A model generated the notes under the pieces. The model saw only the letters and a program-made list of their open reading frames with translations. It did no database searches and had not been told where the DNA came from. A stretch of DNA of 64,000 nt from assembly GCF_002873455.1 (NCBI RefSeq), contig NZ_MCUN01000001.1, positions 248,001-312,000 on the forward strand, in the 5' to 3' direction. The stretch is from Vibrio splendidus. GTDB taxonomy: Bacteria; Pseudomonadota; Gammaproteobacteria; Enterobacterales; Vibrionaceae. Numbering within the stretch: position 1 is the stretch's first letter; every line of letters starts with the position of its first letter. This document shows positions 55,723 to 64,000 of the stretch, in pieces. The translations under genes were made by a program, and so were the position numbers.

Positions 55723-58089
55723 ATGACGACAACAACTCATATTCTTGGTTACCCACGCATTGGTGAAAAACGCGAACTTAAATTTACACTAGAAAAATAC
55801 TGGCGCGGTGAGATTAACCAATCAGAGCTTAAGCAGCTCGGCAGCGAGCTAAGAAAGCGTAACTGGAATGTACAAACCGACGCGAATCTTAGCTTTGCAA
55901 CTGCGGGTGACTTCGCATGGTACGACCATGTTCTGACGACGACTCTACTTCTAGGCCACGTGCCAAAGCGCCATGCTGGTGGTTCTGAAGATGAAAAAGC
56001 TTTCCCAGATTTAGATACCTTGTTCCGTGTGGGGCGCGGTCAATCTCAAACTCAAATACAATCTCAAACGCAGCCAACCTGTTGTGGTGGTCAACATGGT
56101 TTGGAAAGTGGCACAAAAGACAGCTCAGCGGCTTCTGACATGACTAAGTGGTTCAACACCAATTATCACTACATTGTTCCTGAGTTCAGCAAAGATGACT
56201 CTTTTGAAGTAAGTTGGCCGCAACTGTTTGATGAAGTGAACGAAGCGATAAAAGCAGGACACAAAGTTAAACCTGTACTTCTTGGACCACTCTCTTACTT
56301 GTACTTAGGCAAAGAAGTAGAAAAGGACTTTGACCGCTTATCTCTACTTCCACGTCTTCTTACCGCTTACCAAGCGATTTTGGCAAAACTCGCCAAGCTG
56401 GGTGTTGAGTGGGTTCAAATCGATGAACCCATTCTCTCTCTGGAACTTGAAACTAAGTGGGTAGATTCATTCAAACTGGCTTATCAAGTGATTCAAGGCG
56501 ATGTAAAACTGCTGCTTACCACTTACTTTGATTCGGTGACTGACACGCTAGATAAAATCGTAGAACTGCCTGTCAACGGCTTACACATCGACTTGGCTGC
56601 AGCACCGCAGCAACTTGATGAAGTGGTAAATAAGTTACCGGAAGATTGGGTACTTTCTGCAGGGGCGATTAACGGTCGCAATGTGTGGCGTGCTGATTTG
56701 GCCACGCAACTGGAGCGATTACAGCCAGTGAAAGAGAAGCTAGGAGACAAACTGTGGGTGGCAAGTTCATGTTCACTGCTGCACAGCCCGGTTGATCTTG
56801 AATTAGAAGACTCGCTCAGCGAAGAAGTGAAGAGTTGGTTTGCCTTCGCTAAACAGAAAGTCACCGAGGTGAGTTTATTGGGGGCTGCGTTAGATGGCGA
56901 TCATAATGCCATTTTAGCGTGTGAGACGTACAGCCAACCAATTGCTGCTCGTAAGAGTGCGACTCATGTGAATAAGCCTCAGGTACAAGAGCGCCTTAAT
57001 ACCATCACTAAAGCGTTAGCAGAGCGAAGTGCGCCTTATGCAGAACGTGCGGCGCATCAGTCTGAAGTTCTCGGCTTACCGTTGTTACCAACCACAACGA
57101 TCGGTTCATTCCCACAAACAGGTGAGATCCGAGTTCAGCGTAGTGCTTACCGCACTGGTCAATTGAGTGAAGTGGAATACACCAACGCACTAAAAGGTCA
57201 TATCGCGGATGCGGTCAAACGTCAGGAAGCCCTTGATTTAGATGTGCTTGTGCATGGTGAAGCTGAGCGTAATGACATGGTGGAATACTTTGCAGAAAAC
57301 CTAGCCGGCTTCCAAACGACTAAGTTTGGCTGGGTACAAAGTTATGGCTCTCGCTGCGTGAAACCAGCAATCGTGGTTGCGGATATTGAGCGTGAAAAAC
57401 CGATGACGGTGGAATGGTCTACCTATGCTCAATCTCTGACGTCAAAGCAGATGAAAGGAATGCTTACTGGGCCAGTGACTATCTTGTGTTGGACATTTCC
57501 GCGTGAAGATATCTCACGTAAAGAGATCACCAACCAATTGGCGTTTGCGCTGCGCGATGAGGTGTCGGATTTACAAGACGCAGGGATCAACATTATTCAA
57601 ATCGATGAGCCTGCAATTCGCGAAGGCTTGCCGCTGAAAAAACGTGACCATGCAGAATACTTAGAGTGGGCAGTGGATGCTTTTAAGATTTCAGCCGCGA
57701 GTGCCAAGCCAGAGACTCAGATCCACACACACATGTGTTACAGCGAGTTCAACGAGATCATTGATTCAGTGGCTGCGCTAGATGCCGATGTGATCACCAT
57801 TGAGACCTCTCGTTCGAACATGGAACTGCTCAAAGCATTTGAAGAGTTCAACTACCCGAATGCGATTGGCCCCGGTGTTTACGATATTCACTCGCCAAAC
57901 ATTCCTTCAGAAGAGTGGATTGTGGATTTACTTAAGAAAGCGGCAGAAAAAATCCCAGCAGAACGTTTGTGGGCAAACCCAGATTGTGGATTAAAGACTC
58001 GTAACTGGGCAGAGACAGAAGCGGCACTAACTAACTTAGTTTCGGCCACTAAGACACTGCGTAAAGAGTGGGAGTCGGCAGGAGTTTAA
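55723..58089 (+). CDS. metE: Cobalamin-independent methionine synthase MetE
   Basis: A 788-residue enzyme that transfers a methyl group from methyltetrahydrofolate-triglutamate to homocysteine, the last step of methionine synthesis. Zinc ligands are His670 and Cys672 (THMCYSEF), Glu694 (ITIETSRS) and Cys755 (NPDCGLKTR), each 29 residues later than in E. coli MetE. Most of the extra length is between RVGRG (ending at 106) and MTKW (from 140), where a Gln/Thr-rich stretch with a Cys pair (TCCGG) replaces a short linker. AAGGAA precedes the ATG. It is divergent from metR. Confidence 0.96.
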   Translation: MTTTTHILGYPRIGEKRELKFTLEKYWRGEINQSELKQLGSELRKRNWNVQTDANLSFATAGDFAWYDHVLTTTLLLGHVPKRHAGGSEDEKAFPDLDTLFRVGRGQSQTQIQSQTQPTCCGGQHGLESGTKDSSAASDMTKWFNTNYHYIVPEFSKDDSFEVSWPQLFDEVNEAIKAGHKVKPVLLGPLSYLYLGKEVEKDFDRLSLLPRLLTAYQAILAKLAKLGVEWVQIDEPILSLELETKWVDSFKLAYQVIQGDVKLLLTTYFDSVTDTLDKIVELPVNGLHIDLAAAPQQLDEVVNKLPEDWVLSAGAINGRNVWRADLATQLERLQPVKEKLGDKLWVASSCSLLHSPVDLELEDSLSEEVKSWFAFAKQKVTEVSLLGAALDGDHNAILACETYSQPIAARKSATHVNKPQVQERLNTITKALAERSAPYAERAAHQSEVLGLPLLPTTTIGSFPQTGEIRVQRSAYRTGQLSEVEYTNALKGHIADAVKRQEALDLDVLVHGEAERNDMVEYFAENLAGFQTTKFGWVQSYGSRCVKPAIVVADIEREKPMTVEWSTYAQSLTSKQMKGMLTGPVTILCWTFPREDISRKEITNQLAFALRDEVSDLQDAGINIIQIDEPAIREGLPLKKRDHAEYLEWAVDAFKISAASAKPETQIHTHMCYSEFNEIIDSVAALDADVITIETSRSNMELLKAFEEFNYPNAIGPGVYDIHSPNIPSEEWIVDLLKKAAEKIPAERLWANPDCGLKTRNWAETEAALTNLVSATKTLRKEWESAGV

Positions 58090-58127
58090 GCTTAGCTAAC
58101 GTTAGGGTTTTATTACTCTCAAAAAAC

Positions 58128-58153
58128 AAAGGCCTCGCAAATGCGAGGCCTTT
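58128..58153. terminator. Bidirectional terminator
   Basis: AAAGGCCTCGC pairs perfectly with GCGAGGCCTTT around AAAT, between the convergent metE and aspS genes. Confidence 0.92.
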
Positions 58154-58174
58154 CTGCTTGATGTTTGTTCGAAT

Positions 58175-58570
58175 CTAGCTGCTGCTTTGGCAAGTATCTT
58201 TGCTGATCAGCTTCTCAACCATCAATTGTCCGCGTGTATTGCGAATCTTGATGTTGTAAGCCAAGCCCATGTCTAGGTTTGCTCTTACTTCTGAGTTGGT
58301 GCAGTAGCTATTCACACTCATATCTACAACTCGGTTTAAAGGCTTAGCACCTTTTGCATCTTGGTTGTAGATCATCATGATCTCAATCACGGTGTTTTTC
58401 GCAAGTACACGCATGACTGACAGTGGGCCATACTCAATCGGCAGGCCTGCAGATAAAACGCCAGCACGGTGTTGTGCCATCATTTCAAGTTGTCTTTGTT
58501 TGTCTTGCTCGCTTGAAGCACAGCCTGCAAGCAGAACCGCTGCCAGTGAGCCAATAATCCATTTTTTCAC
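58175..58570 (-). CDS. aspS: AspS/GspS-like type II secretion pilotin
   Basis: A 131-residue predicted lipoprotein with leader and lipobox LAGC. The body (HRAGVLSAGLPIEYGPLSVM; MMIYNQDAKGAKPLN; Cys in SYCTNSE and KDTCQ that could form a disulfide) matches the AspS pilotin of Vibrio. AspS guides the type II secretin GspD to the outer membrane. The gene next to metE is also aspS in V. cholerae, as I recall, which supports the call. It is followed after 1 base by no other reverse gene in the operon; the YciI gene lies just upstream. Confidence 0.75.
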   Translation of the reverse strand: MKKWIIGSLAAVLLAGCASSEQDKQRQLEMMAQHRAGVLSAGLPIEYGPLSVMRVLAKNTVIEIMMIYNQDAKGAKPLNRVVDMSVNSYCTNSEVRANLDMGLAYNIKIRNTRGQLMVEKLISKDTCQSSS

Positions 58571-58571
58571 G

Positions 58572-58868
58572 TTAAAATACTTTCTTGAATGGTTTTACAA
58601 TGACGTTTTGGTAGACGCCAGCATCAATGTACGGGTCTGCGTCAGCCCATGCTTGCGCGTCTTCTAAAGAGTTGAACTCAGCGATCACAGTAGAACCTGT
58701 GAAACCCGCTTCACCAGGGTTATCTGAATCGATAGCTGGCATTGGGCCTGCTGTTAGAAGTCGACCTTCATCGTGAAGTGTTTGTAGGCGTTCTAGATGC
58801 TGTGGGCGAACACTTAGGCGTTTTTCTAATGAATTTTCGACGTCTTGAGAAAAAATCACGTACCACAT
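58572..58868 (-). CDS. YciI-family protein
   Basis: A 98-residue YciI-like protein of the ferredoxin-like dimeric alpha-beta barrel type. [20 protein letters not shown] begins the domain, with RPQHLERL carrying the conserved His. [10 protein letters not shown] and [12 protein letters not shown] are typical. The exact function is unknown. It ends 1 base before the aspS start on the same strand, so the two are probably co-transcribed. Confidence 0.9.
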   Translation of the reverse strand: MWYVIFSQDVENSLEKRLSVRPQHLERLQTLHDEGRLLTAGPMPAIDSDNPGEAGFTGSTVIAEFNSLEDAQAWADADPYIDAGVYQNVIVKPFKKVF

Positions 58869-59063
58869 ATTGAGATATCCTTATTTTACTTCACTAAATT
58901 GAGGGCGTTTAAATTCGCTATCTTGCTAATTTACGCGAACTAATTGGTATTGGAAGAGCTAATGATAAGAAATTGTGAAATGGTGCGGGAGAGCAGTATG
59001 GTCTTTAGCGATTTCATTCACTGAAACTAAAGACCATCTACATTAACAGCTTGGTGAAAAGTA

Positions 59064-59462
59064 CTATTTGTTAATTGGACGAGGTTTACCGCCTTCGTCT
59101 ACAGCAACGTAGTTAAATGTTGCACCACACACCTTGTAACGATCCCCGATGCCGTGATCAAGTACAGGTTTAACCCATACTTCTAGATCGATGTTCATCG
59201 AGCTACGGCCAATTTTAGTGCAGTCTCCATAAACACACACCACATCACCTACTGAAACCGGTTGTTTGAACTCGATACTCGATACTGAAACAGTGACAAT
59301 CTTGCCGTTAGAGATCTCTTTTGCCAGTATGCCGCCAGCAAGGTCGAGTTGAGACATTATCCAACCACCGAAAATCTGGCCTGCTGCATTGGTATCAGAG
59401 GGCATCGCCAAAGTGCGAAGAAGTAAAGAACCAATCGGGTTCAAAGTTGATTGAATAGTCAT
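59064..59462 (-). CDS. yciA: Acyl-CoA thioesterase YciA
   Basis: A 132-residue hotdog-fold thioesterase. LAMPSDTNAAGQIFGGWIMSQ carries the active-site Asn/Asp region of YciA, and CGATFNYVAVDEGGKPRPI ends the protein. It hydrolyses short and medium acyl-CoAs. An upstream in-frame start is possible, but the chosen ATG at 59462 fits the family length. It lies downstream of yciB on the same strand, with a 14-bp hairpin between. Confidence 0.92.
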   Translation of the reverse strand: MTIQSTLNPIGSLLLRTLAMPSDTNAAGQIFGGWIMSQLDLAGGILAKEISNGKIVTVSVSSIEFKQPVSVGDVVCVYGDCTKIGRSSMNIDLEVWVKPVLDHGIGDRYKVCGATFNYVAVDEGGKPRPINK

Positions 59463-59562
59463 TGTTGTACTCTTAATGGTATTGATTGTTTTAAATTTAA
59501 ATAGATGTGTTTGCGGGACTCGCGGTGGTCGTATTTTTAACGTATTCACCGAACACAAACAA

Positions 59563-59598
59563 TCAGTGGCCAATGATCACGAGTATCATTGGCCACTG
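59563..59598. repeat. 14-bp perfect inverted repeat between yciB and yciA
   Basis: CAGTGGCCAATGAT pairs with ATCATTGGCCACTG around 8 bases. There is no T run on the - strand, the direction of both genes, so it is not a standard terminator. It may stabilise or attenuate the transcript. Confidence 0.65.
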
Positions 59599-59657
59599 TT
59601 AAATAGCATATTGGTAATAATTGTATCAAAAAGGGGATCAGGACTCATCCCTAAGGG

Positions 59658-60260
59658 TTACTTCTCGTCGGTATTTTTACCTGAGAGCTCTTGTTGCTTA
59701 TCGTTTTGTTGAGTTTGGTCTTTTGATTGAAGCTGGTCTTTTGGTAAATGTTTATAGATATAAACACCCGTAAGCAAGGTAAATGCAAAGGTTGCGATGA
59801 GAAGGCCGAATACTTTGAAGTTGACCCACACATCTAATGGCAGGTTGAAAGCAACGTAAACATTGAGGATAGCACACAATGTGAAGAACAGAGTCCAAGC
59901 CCAGTTGATCTTGCCCCATACAGTTTCAGGAAGAGAGATCTCTTTACCCAACATGCCTTTAATCGCTGATTTGCCCATTAGGTGACTGACTGTCAGGCCG
60001 ATAGCAAATAGCGCATAAACTATGGTCACTTTCCACTTAATGAAATTATCGTCATGCAAGAAGATGGTCATGCCACCAAATACGGCAACCATCAGAAATG
60101 TAATGATCTGCATTTTCTCTACTTTCTTGTAGATGATGTACGTCAAAACGATTTGTACTGCGGAAGCAACAATCAATGCACCTGTCGCTGTGTAGATGTC
60201 ATACATCTTGTAAAGCGCAAAGAAAATAATGAGAGGAATGAAATCAAGGATTTGCTTCAT
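59658..60260 (-). CDS. yciB: Inner-membrane septation protein YciB (IspZ)
   Basis: A 200-residue protein with about five membrane helices. [25 protein letters not shown] is the diagnostic start, and [12 protein letters not shown] lies in the middle. YciB/IspZ is linked to cell-envelope integrity and septation. The last 25 residues are a hydrophilic Gln/Lys-rich tail not usual in E. coli YciB. The gene order yciB, yciA, yciI is that of enterobacteria and vibrios. Confidence 0.93.
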   Translation of the reverse strand: MKQILDFIPLIIFFALYKMYDIYTATGALIVASAVQIVLTYIIYKKVEKMQIITFLMVAVFGGMTIFLHDDNFIKWKVTIVYALFAIGLTVSHLMGKSAIKGMLGKEISLPETVWGKINWAWTLFFTLCAILNVYVAFNLPLDVWVNFKVFGLLIATFAFTLLTGVYIYKHLPKDQLQSKDQTQQNDKQQELSGKNTDEK

Positions 60261-60406
60261 GTGGCACTGACTATCCAGTTAGTTGAGTTGCAGACAGTCT
60301 AACGAAAACTGTCTCGATGCTAAATAGCCCGAGACAATTGGGTGCTAATTAATTTCATCTAATCGCTTTAACGAGTCGGAGCTTTTCATCATTGAGTTGA
60401 ACCACG

Positions 60407-60655
60407 TTATCGCATTGATGCGGTTTGGTAACGAGGTATCAGCTTCTTGATATCTTCAAGGTAACCTTCGCTCTTTAAGCTGTCCAAGGTGTTTTCGAGT
60501 TCTTGTTCGCTCATGGCAAAACATGTCGATTTGCCTGTCGTTAGGTCAAGGTACTCGTGATATTCACGCTCTGTGAAGTGACCAATTCTGTCCATTAACA
60601 AGGTTTTGATTCCGTGGTGAATTAAGCCGTAATATGTATGTCTTTGTAAGGTCAT
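60407..60655 (-). CDS. Small conserved-looking hypothetical protein
   Basis: An 82-residue protein rich in His and Tyr near its start (MTLQRHTYYGLIHHGIKTLL) with EREYHEYLDLTTGKSTCF in the middle. No family was recognised. A GGAGG-like purine stretch lies before the ATG. It stands alone between yciB and a LysR gene. Conservation in other vibrios is likely from its ordinary codon use but not checked. Confidence 0.6.
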   Translation of the reverse strand: MTLQRHTYYGLIHHGIKTLLMDRIGHFTEREYHEYLDLTTGKSTCFAMSEQELENTLDSLKSEGYLEDIKKLIPRYQTASMR

Positions 60656-60900
60656 AGCCTATCCTCCGTGACAAGTTGCAGTTACATCTTTGCAACCTGC
60701 TGTATATTGGTTGGGTTATCTATGACAAAGCAATTCGAATGCCATTTTCTCGAATTGAACAGAACAATTTCCCTACCAAATAGAATTGAACTTCTTTTCA
60801 AATAGTTAAAAGGAACGTCCGTTCTGATCTCTAAATACCAATACGAAGCTAACGTAAAATAGTTTTATTTTGAGAATCGTAAAATTCTCATTATGACTAG

Positions 60901-61833
60901 CTACTTGGGCCTTGATGCTTCTGAATGGGCAATTGTTATAGGCCGTGAGTCAACAAGCCAGTCAACCAATGTTGATAGGGAAGGGTTTTGACGGTTTTTA
61001 GGCTGCAGTAAAAAATAACCGTTGCCCGAAAATATGCTTCCTTCACTCACCTTAACCAATCTCCCTAAGTCGATGTCTTGCTTAGCGAGAGTGATGTCGC
61101 CTATCGCAATCCCAAAACCTTGTATTGCGGCATTCATCGCTTGATCGAGTGTCGCAAATTGTTGATTGTTCTTACTTGAAAGGTCATGACTTCCTATGTG
61201 CTCTAACCAAAGTCGCCAATCACTCTGCTCATTGTTTGCGTGTAGCCAAGTGTATTGAGCGAGCTTATGTGGCTTGATGATGGTCGACGCGTCACCTACA
61301 AGATGGCTCTGCATAATACTTTGCGCTTGGCAGACCGGAGCCAGCTGCTCGTTGAACAATAACTGGCTAACAATCGATTGTTGGTTTGGTTTCTTACCAT
61401 AGGTGATTACGGCGTCGAACGGATCAAAGCTTGGTTCAAAAACGTGCTTAATGGTTGAGGTCAACTCTACATCAATTTCAGGAAAGGCTTGTTGAAATGA
61501 CATCAGCTTAGGCAATAGCCAAGAGGTGATACAACTTGGTGCGTTGAGTTTGATCTTCGATGGAGAGCTTGCAACTTGATTTAACGCCGATTGCAGTTGT
61601 TGGATGGTATCTTGAATCAGCGGAACCAGTTCTTCTCCCTTGGGTGTTAATGACAACCCGCGAGCATGTCGGTAGAAAAGATCGCACCCGAGACTTTCTT
61701 CAAACGACAGCACTTGACGGCTTACCGCACCTTGCGTGACATTGAGCTCATGTGCTGCACGTGTAAAGTTGAGGTGTTTAGCTGTAGACAAGAACGCGAG
61801 CAGTGTTTTTGTTGAAGGGAGAGTTTTATTCAT
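60901..61833 (-). CDS. LysR-family regulator (GcvA-like)
   Basis: A 310-residue LysR-type regulator. The N-terminal helix-turn-helix reads LLAFLSTAKHLNFTRAAHEL and VTQGAVSRQVLSFEESLG, the GcvA/AmpR-like pattern. It is divergent from the aminotransferase and binding-protein genes, 180 bases away, and probably controls them. The effector, perhaps an amino acid, is inferred. Confidence 0.88.
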   Translation of the reverse strand: MNKTLPSTKTLLAFLSTAKHLNFTRAAHELNVTQGAVSRQVLSFEESLGCDLFYRHARGLSLTPKGEELVPLIQDTIQQLQSALNQVASSPSKIKLNAPSCITSWLLPKLMSFQQAFPEIDVELTSTIKHVFEPSFDPFDAVITYGKKPNQQSIVSQLLFNEQLAPVCQAQSIMQSHLVGDASTIIKPHKLAQYTWLHANNEQSDWRLWLEHIGSHDLSSKNNQQFATLDQAMNAAIQGFGIAIGDITLAKQDIDLGRLVKVSEGSIFSGNGYFLLQPKNRQNPSLSTLVDWLVDSRPITIAHSEASRPK

Positions 61834-62013
61834 ACTTTACCTATGACTTTTTATCATGGCTATTATGTGATTATTTCGATTCATTTATCAATAGTGTTCT
61901 GTTTGAATGTAAATACTTAATCATCATTTTTGATTCAATATGTGTATAAGCCACATATTTTGAATATGAAGGCAGTGGTGAAGGAATCGTAATTACATGA
62001 AAGGGATAGCTTC

Positions 62014-63156
62014 TTGACATCTTTTATTGATAGCTTAGTGCCACAGGCTGTAAAAAAATTAATACCTTATCAATCGGCAAGAAGAATTGGCGGCGATGGT
62101 CGTGTCTGGCTAAACGCCAACGAATTGGAAAGCTCGCTGTTTCAAGGAGAAATAAGCTACAACCGATACCCAGACTTCTTACCACAAGATATTGCTAAGG
62201 CTTACCAAGATTACTGCGGCACTGATGCCGCGACTGTTGCCGTTCGAGGAGCAGATGAAGCGATTGATTTGCTGATCAGAACCTTTTGCAAACCAGCACA
62301 AGACAAAATCCTCATTTGTTCCCCAACTTACGCAATGTATGAGTTTTGTGCCGATTCATTGGCGATCGATATCTTGGATTCTCCGTTGCAGGAAGATTTT
62401 AGCCTTGATATCGGTGATATTGTGCAGAAGTCTGAACTGGTTAATCTTGTCTTTCTTTGTTCACCAAACAACCCAACGGGCAACGTAATTCCAAAAGCTG
62501 ACCTTATTGAGGTACTGGAAGGAACCGTGGGCAAATCGCTAGTCGTGGTCGATGAAGCGTATATTGAATTTGAACCTCAAACATCGGCTGTGAGCCTTAT
62601 TGAGCGTTATCCGCATCTCGTCGTTATTCGTACTTTATCTAAAGCGTTTGGACTCGCAGCCGTACGTTGTGGCTTTATTTTGGCTAGCCCTAACGTGATG
62701 CAATACGTATCTAAGCTGATTCCCCCATACCCAATGCCAGATTGCTCTTCTCAGATTGTGTTAGAAGCTTTATCTGATGAGCGTGTTGCCGTGATGAAAC
62801 AGGCGACCGCTAAACTGGTAGAGATTCGTAATCAGTTTGCTGCGGAGTTAATGCAGTTCGACTTCGTTGAACATGTTTATCCGTCATCGACCAACTTCAT
62901 TTTACTACGTCAAAAATCGGGTCATGAAGTGTTCGGTGTATTGGCGAAGGATGGCATTGTGACCAGGAACCAAAATCACGAACCGGCTTTACGTAACTGC
63001 GTTCGAATCAGTATTGGTAGCCAAGAGAGTATGGCGGAAGTGATAGCGTCGCTTTCACGCTACCAAACCGAAATAAGAAAGAATCAGCAAGACAAACAAA
63101 TTCAACAATCTCAACATAAAGAAACTCAATCTCAACTCGATAAAGATCATATCTAG
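62014..63156 (+). CDS. HisC-like class I/II aminotransferase
   Basis: A 380-residue PLP aminotransferase of the histidinol-phosphate aminotransferase family. CSPNNPTGNVIP is the family signature, VVDEAYIEFEP carries the Asp and Tyr that contact PLP, and RTLSKAFGLAAVRCG carries the lysine (in LSKAFG). The start is TTG at 62014, supported by AAGGGA seven bases upstream; the nearby ATG at 61997 is out of frame and hits a stop. It sits apart from a his operon and next to an amino-acid binding protein, so a role in amino-acid catabolism or a side route is possible. The tail is Gln-rich. Confidence 0.87.
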   Translation: MTSFIDSLVPQAVKKLIPYQSARRIGGDGRVWLNANELESSLFQGEISYNRYPDFLPQDIAKAYQDYCGTDAATVAVRGADEAIDLLIRTFCKPAQDKILICSPTYAMYEFCADSLAIDILDSPLQEDFSLDIGDIVQKSELVNLVFLCSPNNPTGNVIPKADLIEVLEGTVGKSLVVVDEAYIEFEPQTSAVSLIERYPHLVVIRTLSKAFGLAAVRCGFILASPNVMQYVSKLIPPYPMPDCSSQIVLEALSDERVAVMKQATAKLVEIRNQFAAELMQFDFVEHVYPSSTNFILLRQKSGHEVFGVLAKDGIVTRNQNHEPALRNCVRISIGSQESMAEVIASLSRYQTEIRKNQQDKQIQQSQHKETQSQLDKDHI

Positions 63157-63163
63157 GATGGCA

Positions 63164-63940
63164 ATGATGAAAAAGATAATACTAGGACTCGCTTGTGCGG
63201 CCGCTTTACTTGGTACAACGGTACAGGCGAAAGAAATCCGTTTGGCGTCAGACTTTACGTATCCGCCATTCAACTATAAAAACAGTGACGGTGTGCCTGT
63301 CGGGTTTGATATTGAGATAGCTGATGCACTGTGTGATCAAGCTAAACTAGAGTGTACTTGGGTTTCACAAAGCTGGGATTCATTAATTCCTAGCTTGTTA
63401 GCAAGAAAGTCAGACGTGATTATGGCGTCGATGCGTATTACCGAAGAACGTAAAAGCAAAATCTTGTTCACCGATAAGTACTACCAAACACCTGCTGTAT
63501 TTGTTGCCGCTAAAAGTGCAAAGTTTGATATTGATAAGCAAGGTCTTGATGGTAAAACCATTGGGGTACAACAAGGAACGATTCACGATCGTTACGTGAC
63601 CGACAAGTTTGGCGATGTCGCAAACATCAAGCGTTACACTGGCCAAGATGAAGTTTATCTGGATCTCCAAAACGGCCGTCTAGATCTAACCTTCGGCAAC
63701 TCAGATCAACTGTCATTGGCTTTCTTAGACAAGAAAGAAGGTGAGGGCTTTGAATTTAAAGGTAAAGCAGTAACCGACAAAGCCTACATTGGTGAAGGTA
63801 CGGCGTTAGCACTAAGAAAGCAGGATTCAAAACTGGCTAAACAATTCAATGTTGCGATTGAAGAGATCAGAGCGAACGGTACTTATGACAAAATTGCGGC
63901 TAAGTACTTTACGTTTGATATTTATGGCAGTGATTTATAG
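63164..63940 (+). CDS. Amino-acid ABC transporter periplasmic binding protein
   Basis: A 258-residue periplasmic protein of the solute-binding family 3 (HisJ/ArgT/FliY type). A signal sequence (KKIILGLACAAALLGTTVQA) is followed by IRLASDFTYPPFNYKNSDG and GFDIEIADALC, the family opening. ITEERKSKILFTDKYYQTPAVFVA is also typical. Candidate ligands are basic or polar amino acids. ATG codons at 63158, 63164 and 63167 are all possible; AGGATGG gives good spacing for the latter two. It lies 7 bases after the aminotransferase gene; permease genes probably follow beyond the window. Confidence 0.88.
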   Translation: MMKKIILGLACAAALLGTTVQAKEIRLASDFTYPPFNYKNSDGVPVGFDIEIADALCDQAKLECTWVSQSWDSLIPSLLARKSDVIMASMRITEERKSKILFTDKYYQTPAVFVAAKSAKFDIDKQGLDGKTIGVQQGTIHDRYVTDKFGDVANIKRYTGQDEVYLDLQNGRLDLTFGNSDQLSLAFLDKKEGEGFEFKGKAVTDKAYIGEGTALALRKQDSKLAKQFNVAIEEIRANGTYDKIAAKYFTFDIYGSDL

Positions 63941-64000
63941 CGACAAATGAGACAGCTTTCTTTTAGATACTACATAATGAATAGGGTGGTTTCAGTTGAT

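Overview
The window looks like chromosomal DNA of a marine Vibrio, probably of the splendidus group. The evidence is moderate GC, Vibrio-type catechol siderophore genes, an AspS pilotin gene next to metE, the metR/metE pair, the yciB-yciA-yciI order, and AlaE. The species call is inference from protein likeness and gene order; no search was run.

Bases 1-27202 hold an iron-regulated siderophore island. It encodes 2,3-dihydroxybenzoate synthesis (isochorismate synthase, isochorismatase-aryl carrier, dehydrogenase), a dedicated DAHP synthase, and two aryl-AMP ligases. It also has a PchB-type isochorismate pyruvate lyase that would make salicylate, a free-standing aryl carrier protein, a VibH-type amide synthase, and a VibF-type NRPS split over two ORFs. 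The NRPS halves are Cy-Cy-A-(degenerate carrier) and (degenerate C)-PCP-PCP-C. Uptake is covered by a TonB-dependent receptor, a periplasmic binding protein, two permeases, an ATPase and a ViuB-type ferric-siderophore reductase. A phosphopantetheinyl transferase closes the set. Eight good Fur-box-like sites lie in its promoters. One ligase carries Cys and the other Ser at the position that separates salicylate from DHB ligases. The best overall reading is a vulnibactin-like polyamine siderophore with mixed salicylate and DHB caps.

Bases 27365-33664 carry a K+ channel with an RCK domain, a YecA/UPF0149 protein, a hybrid histidine kinase, the alanine exporter AlaE, tRNA-Ser(GGA), and a decayed gltS-type glutamate symporter. 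A 700-base AT-rich gap with an 18-bp perfect palindrome precedes three lipoprotein genes (LPP20, CsgG/FlgT-like, LPP20) and an MltC-like transglycosylase (34365-38621). These are followed by a 56-aa membrane peptide, an uncharacterised protein and a DHH phosphoesterase.

Bases 40960-50534 carry a LysR regulator and D-amino-acid dehydrogenase, a dienelactone hydrolase, and a PLP deaminase/desulfhydrase. A two-component system then lies divergent from a GtrB-GT39-GtrA operon that probably modifies envelope glycans.

Bases 50659-64000 look like core genome: YgiQ radical SAM protein, a membrane protein, a DUF4250 protein, metR/metE with MetJ-like boxes, aspS, yciI-yciA-yciB, a small unknown protein, a LysR regulator, a HisC-like aminotransferase and an amino-acid binding protein. 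No insertion sequence, CRISPR array or phage gene was seen.
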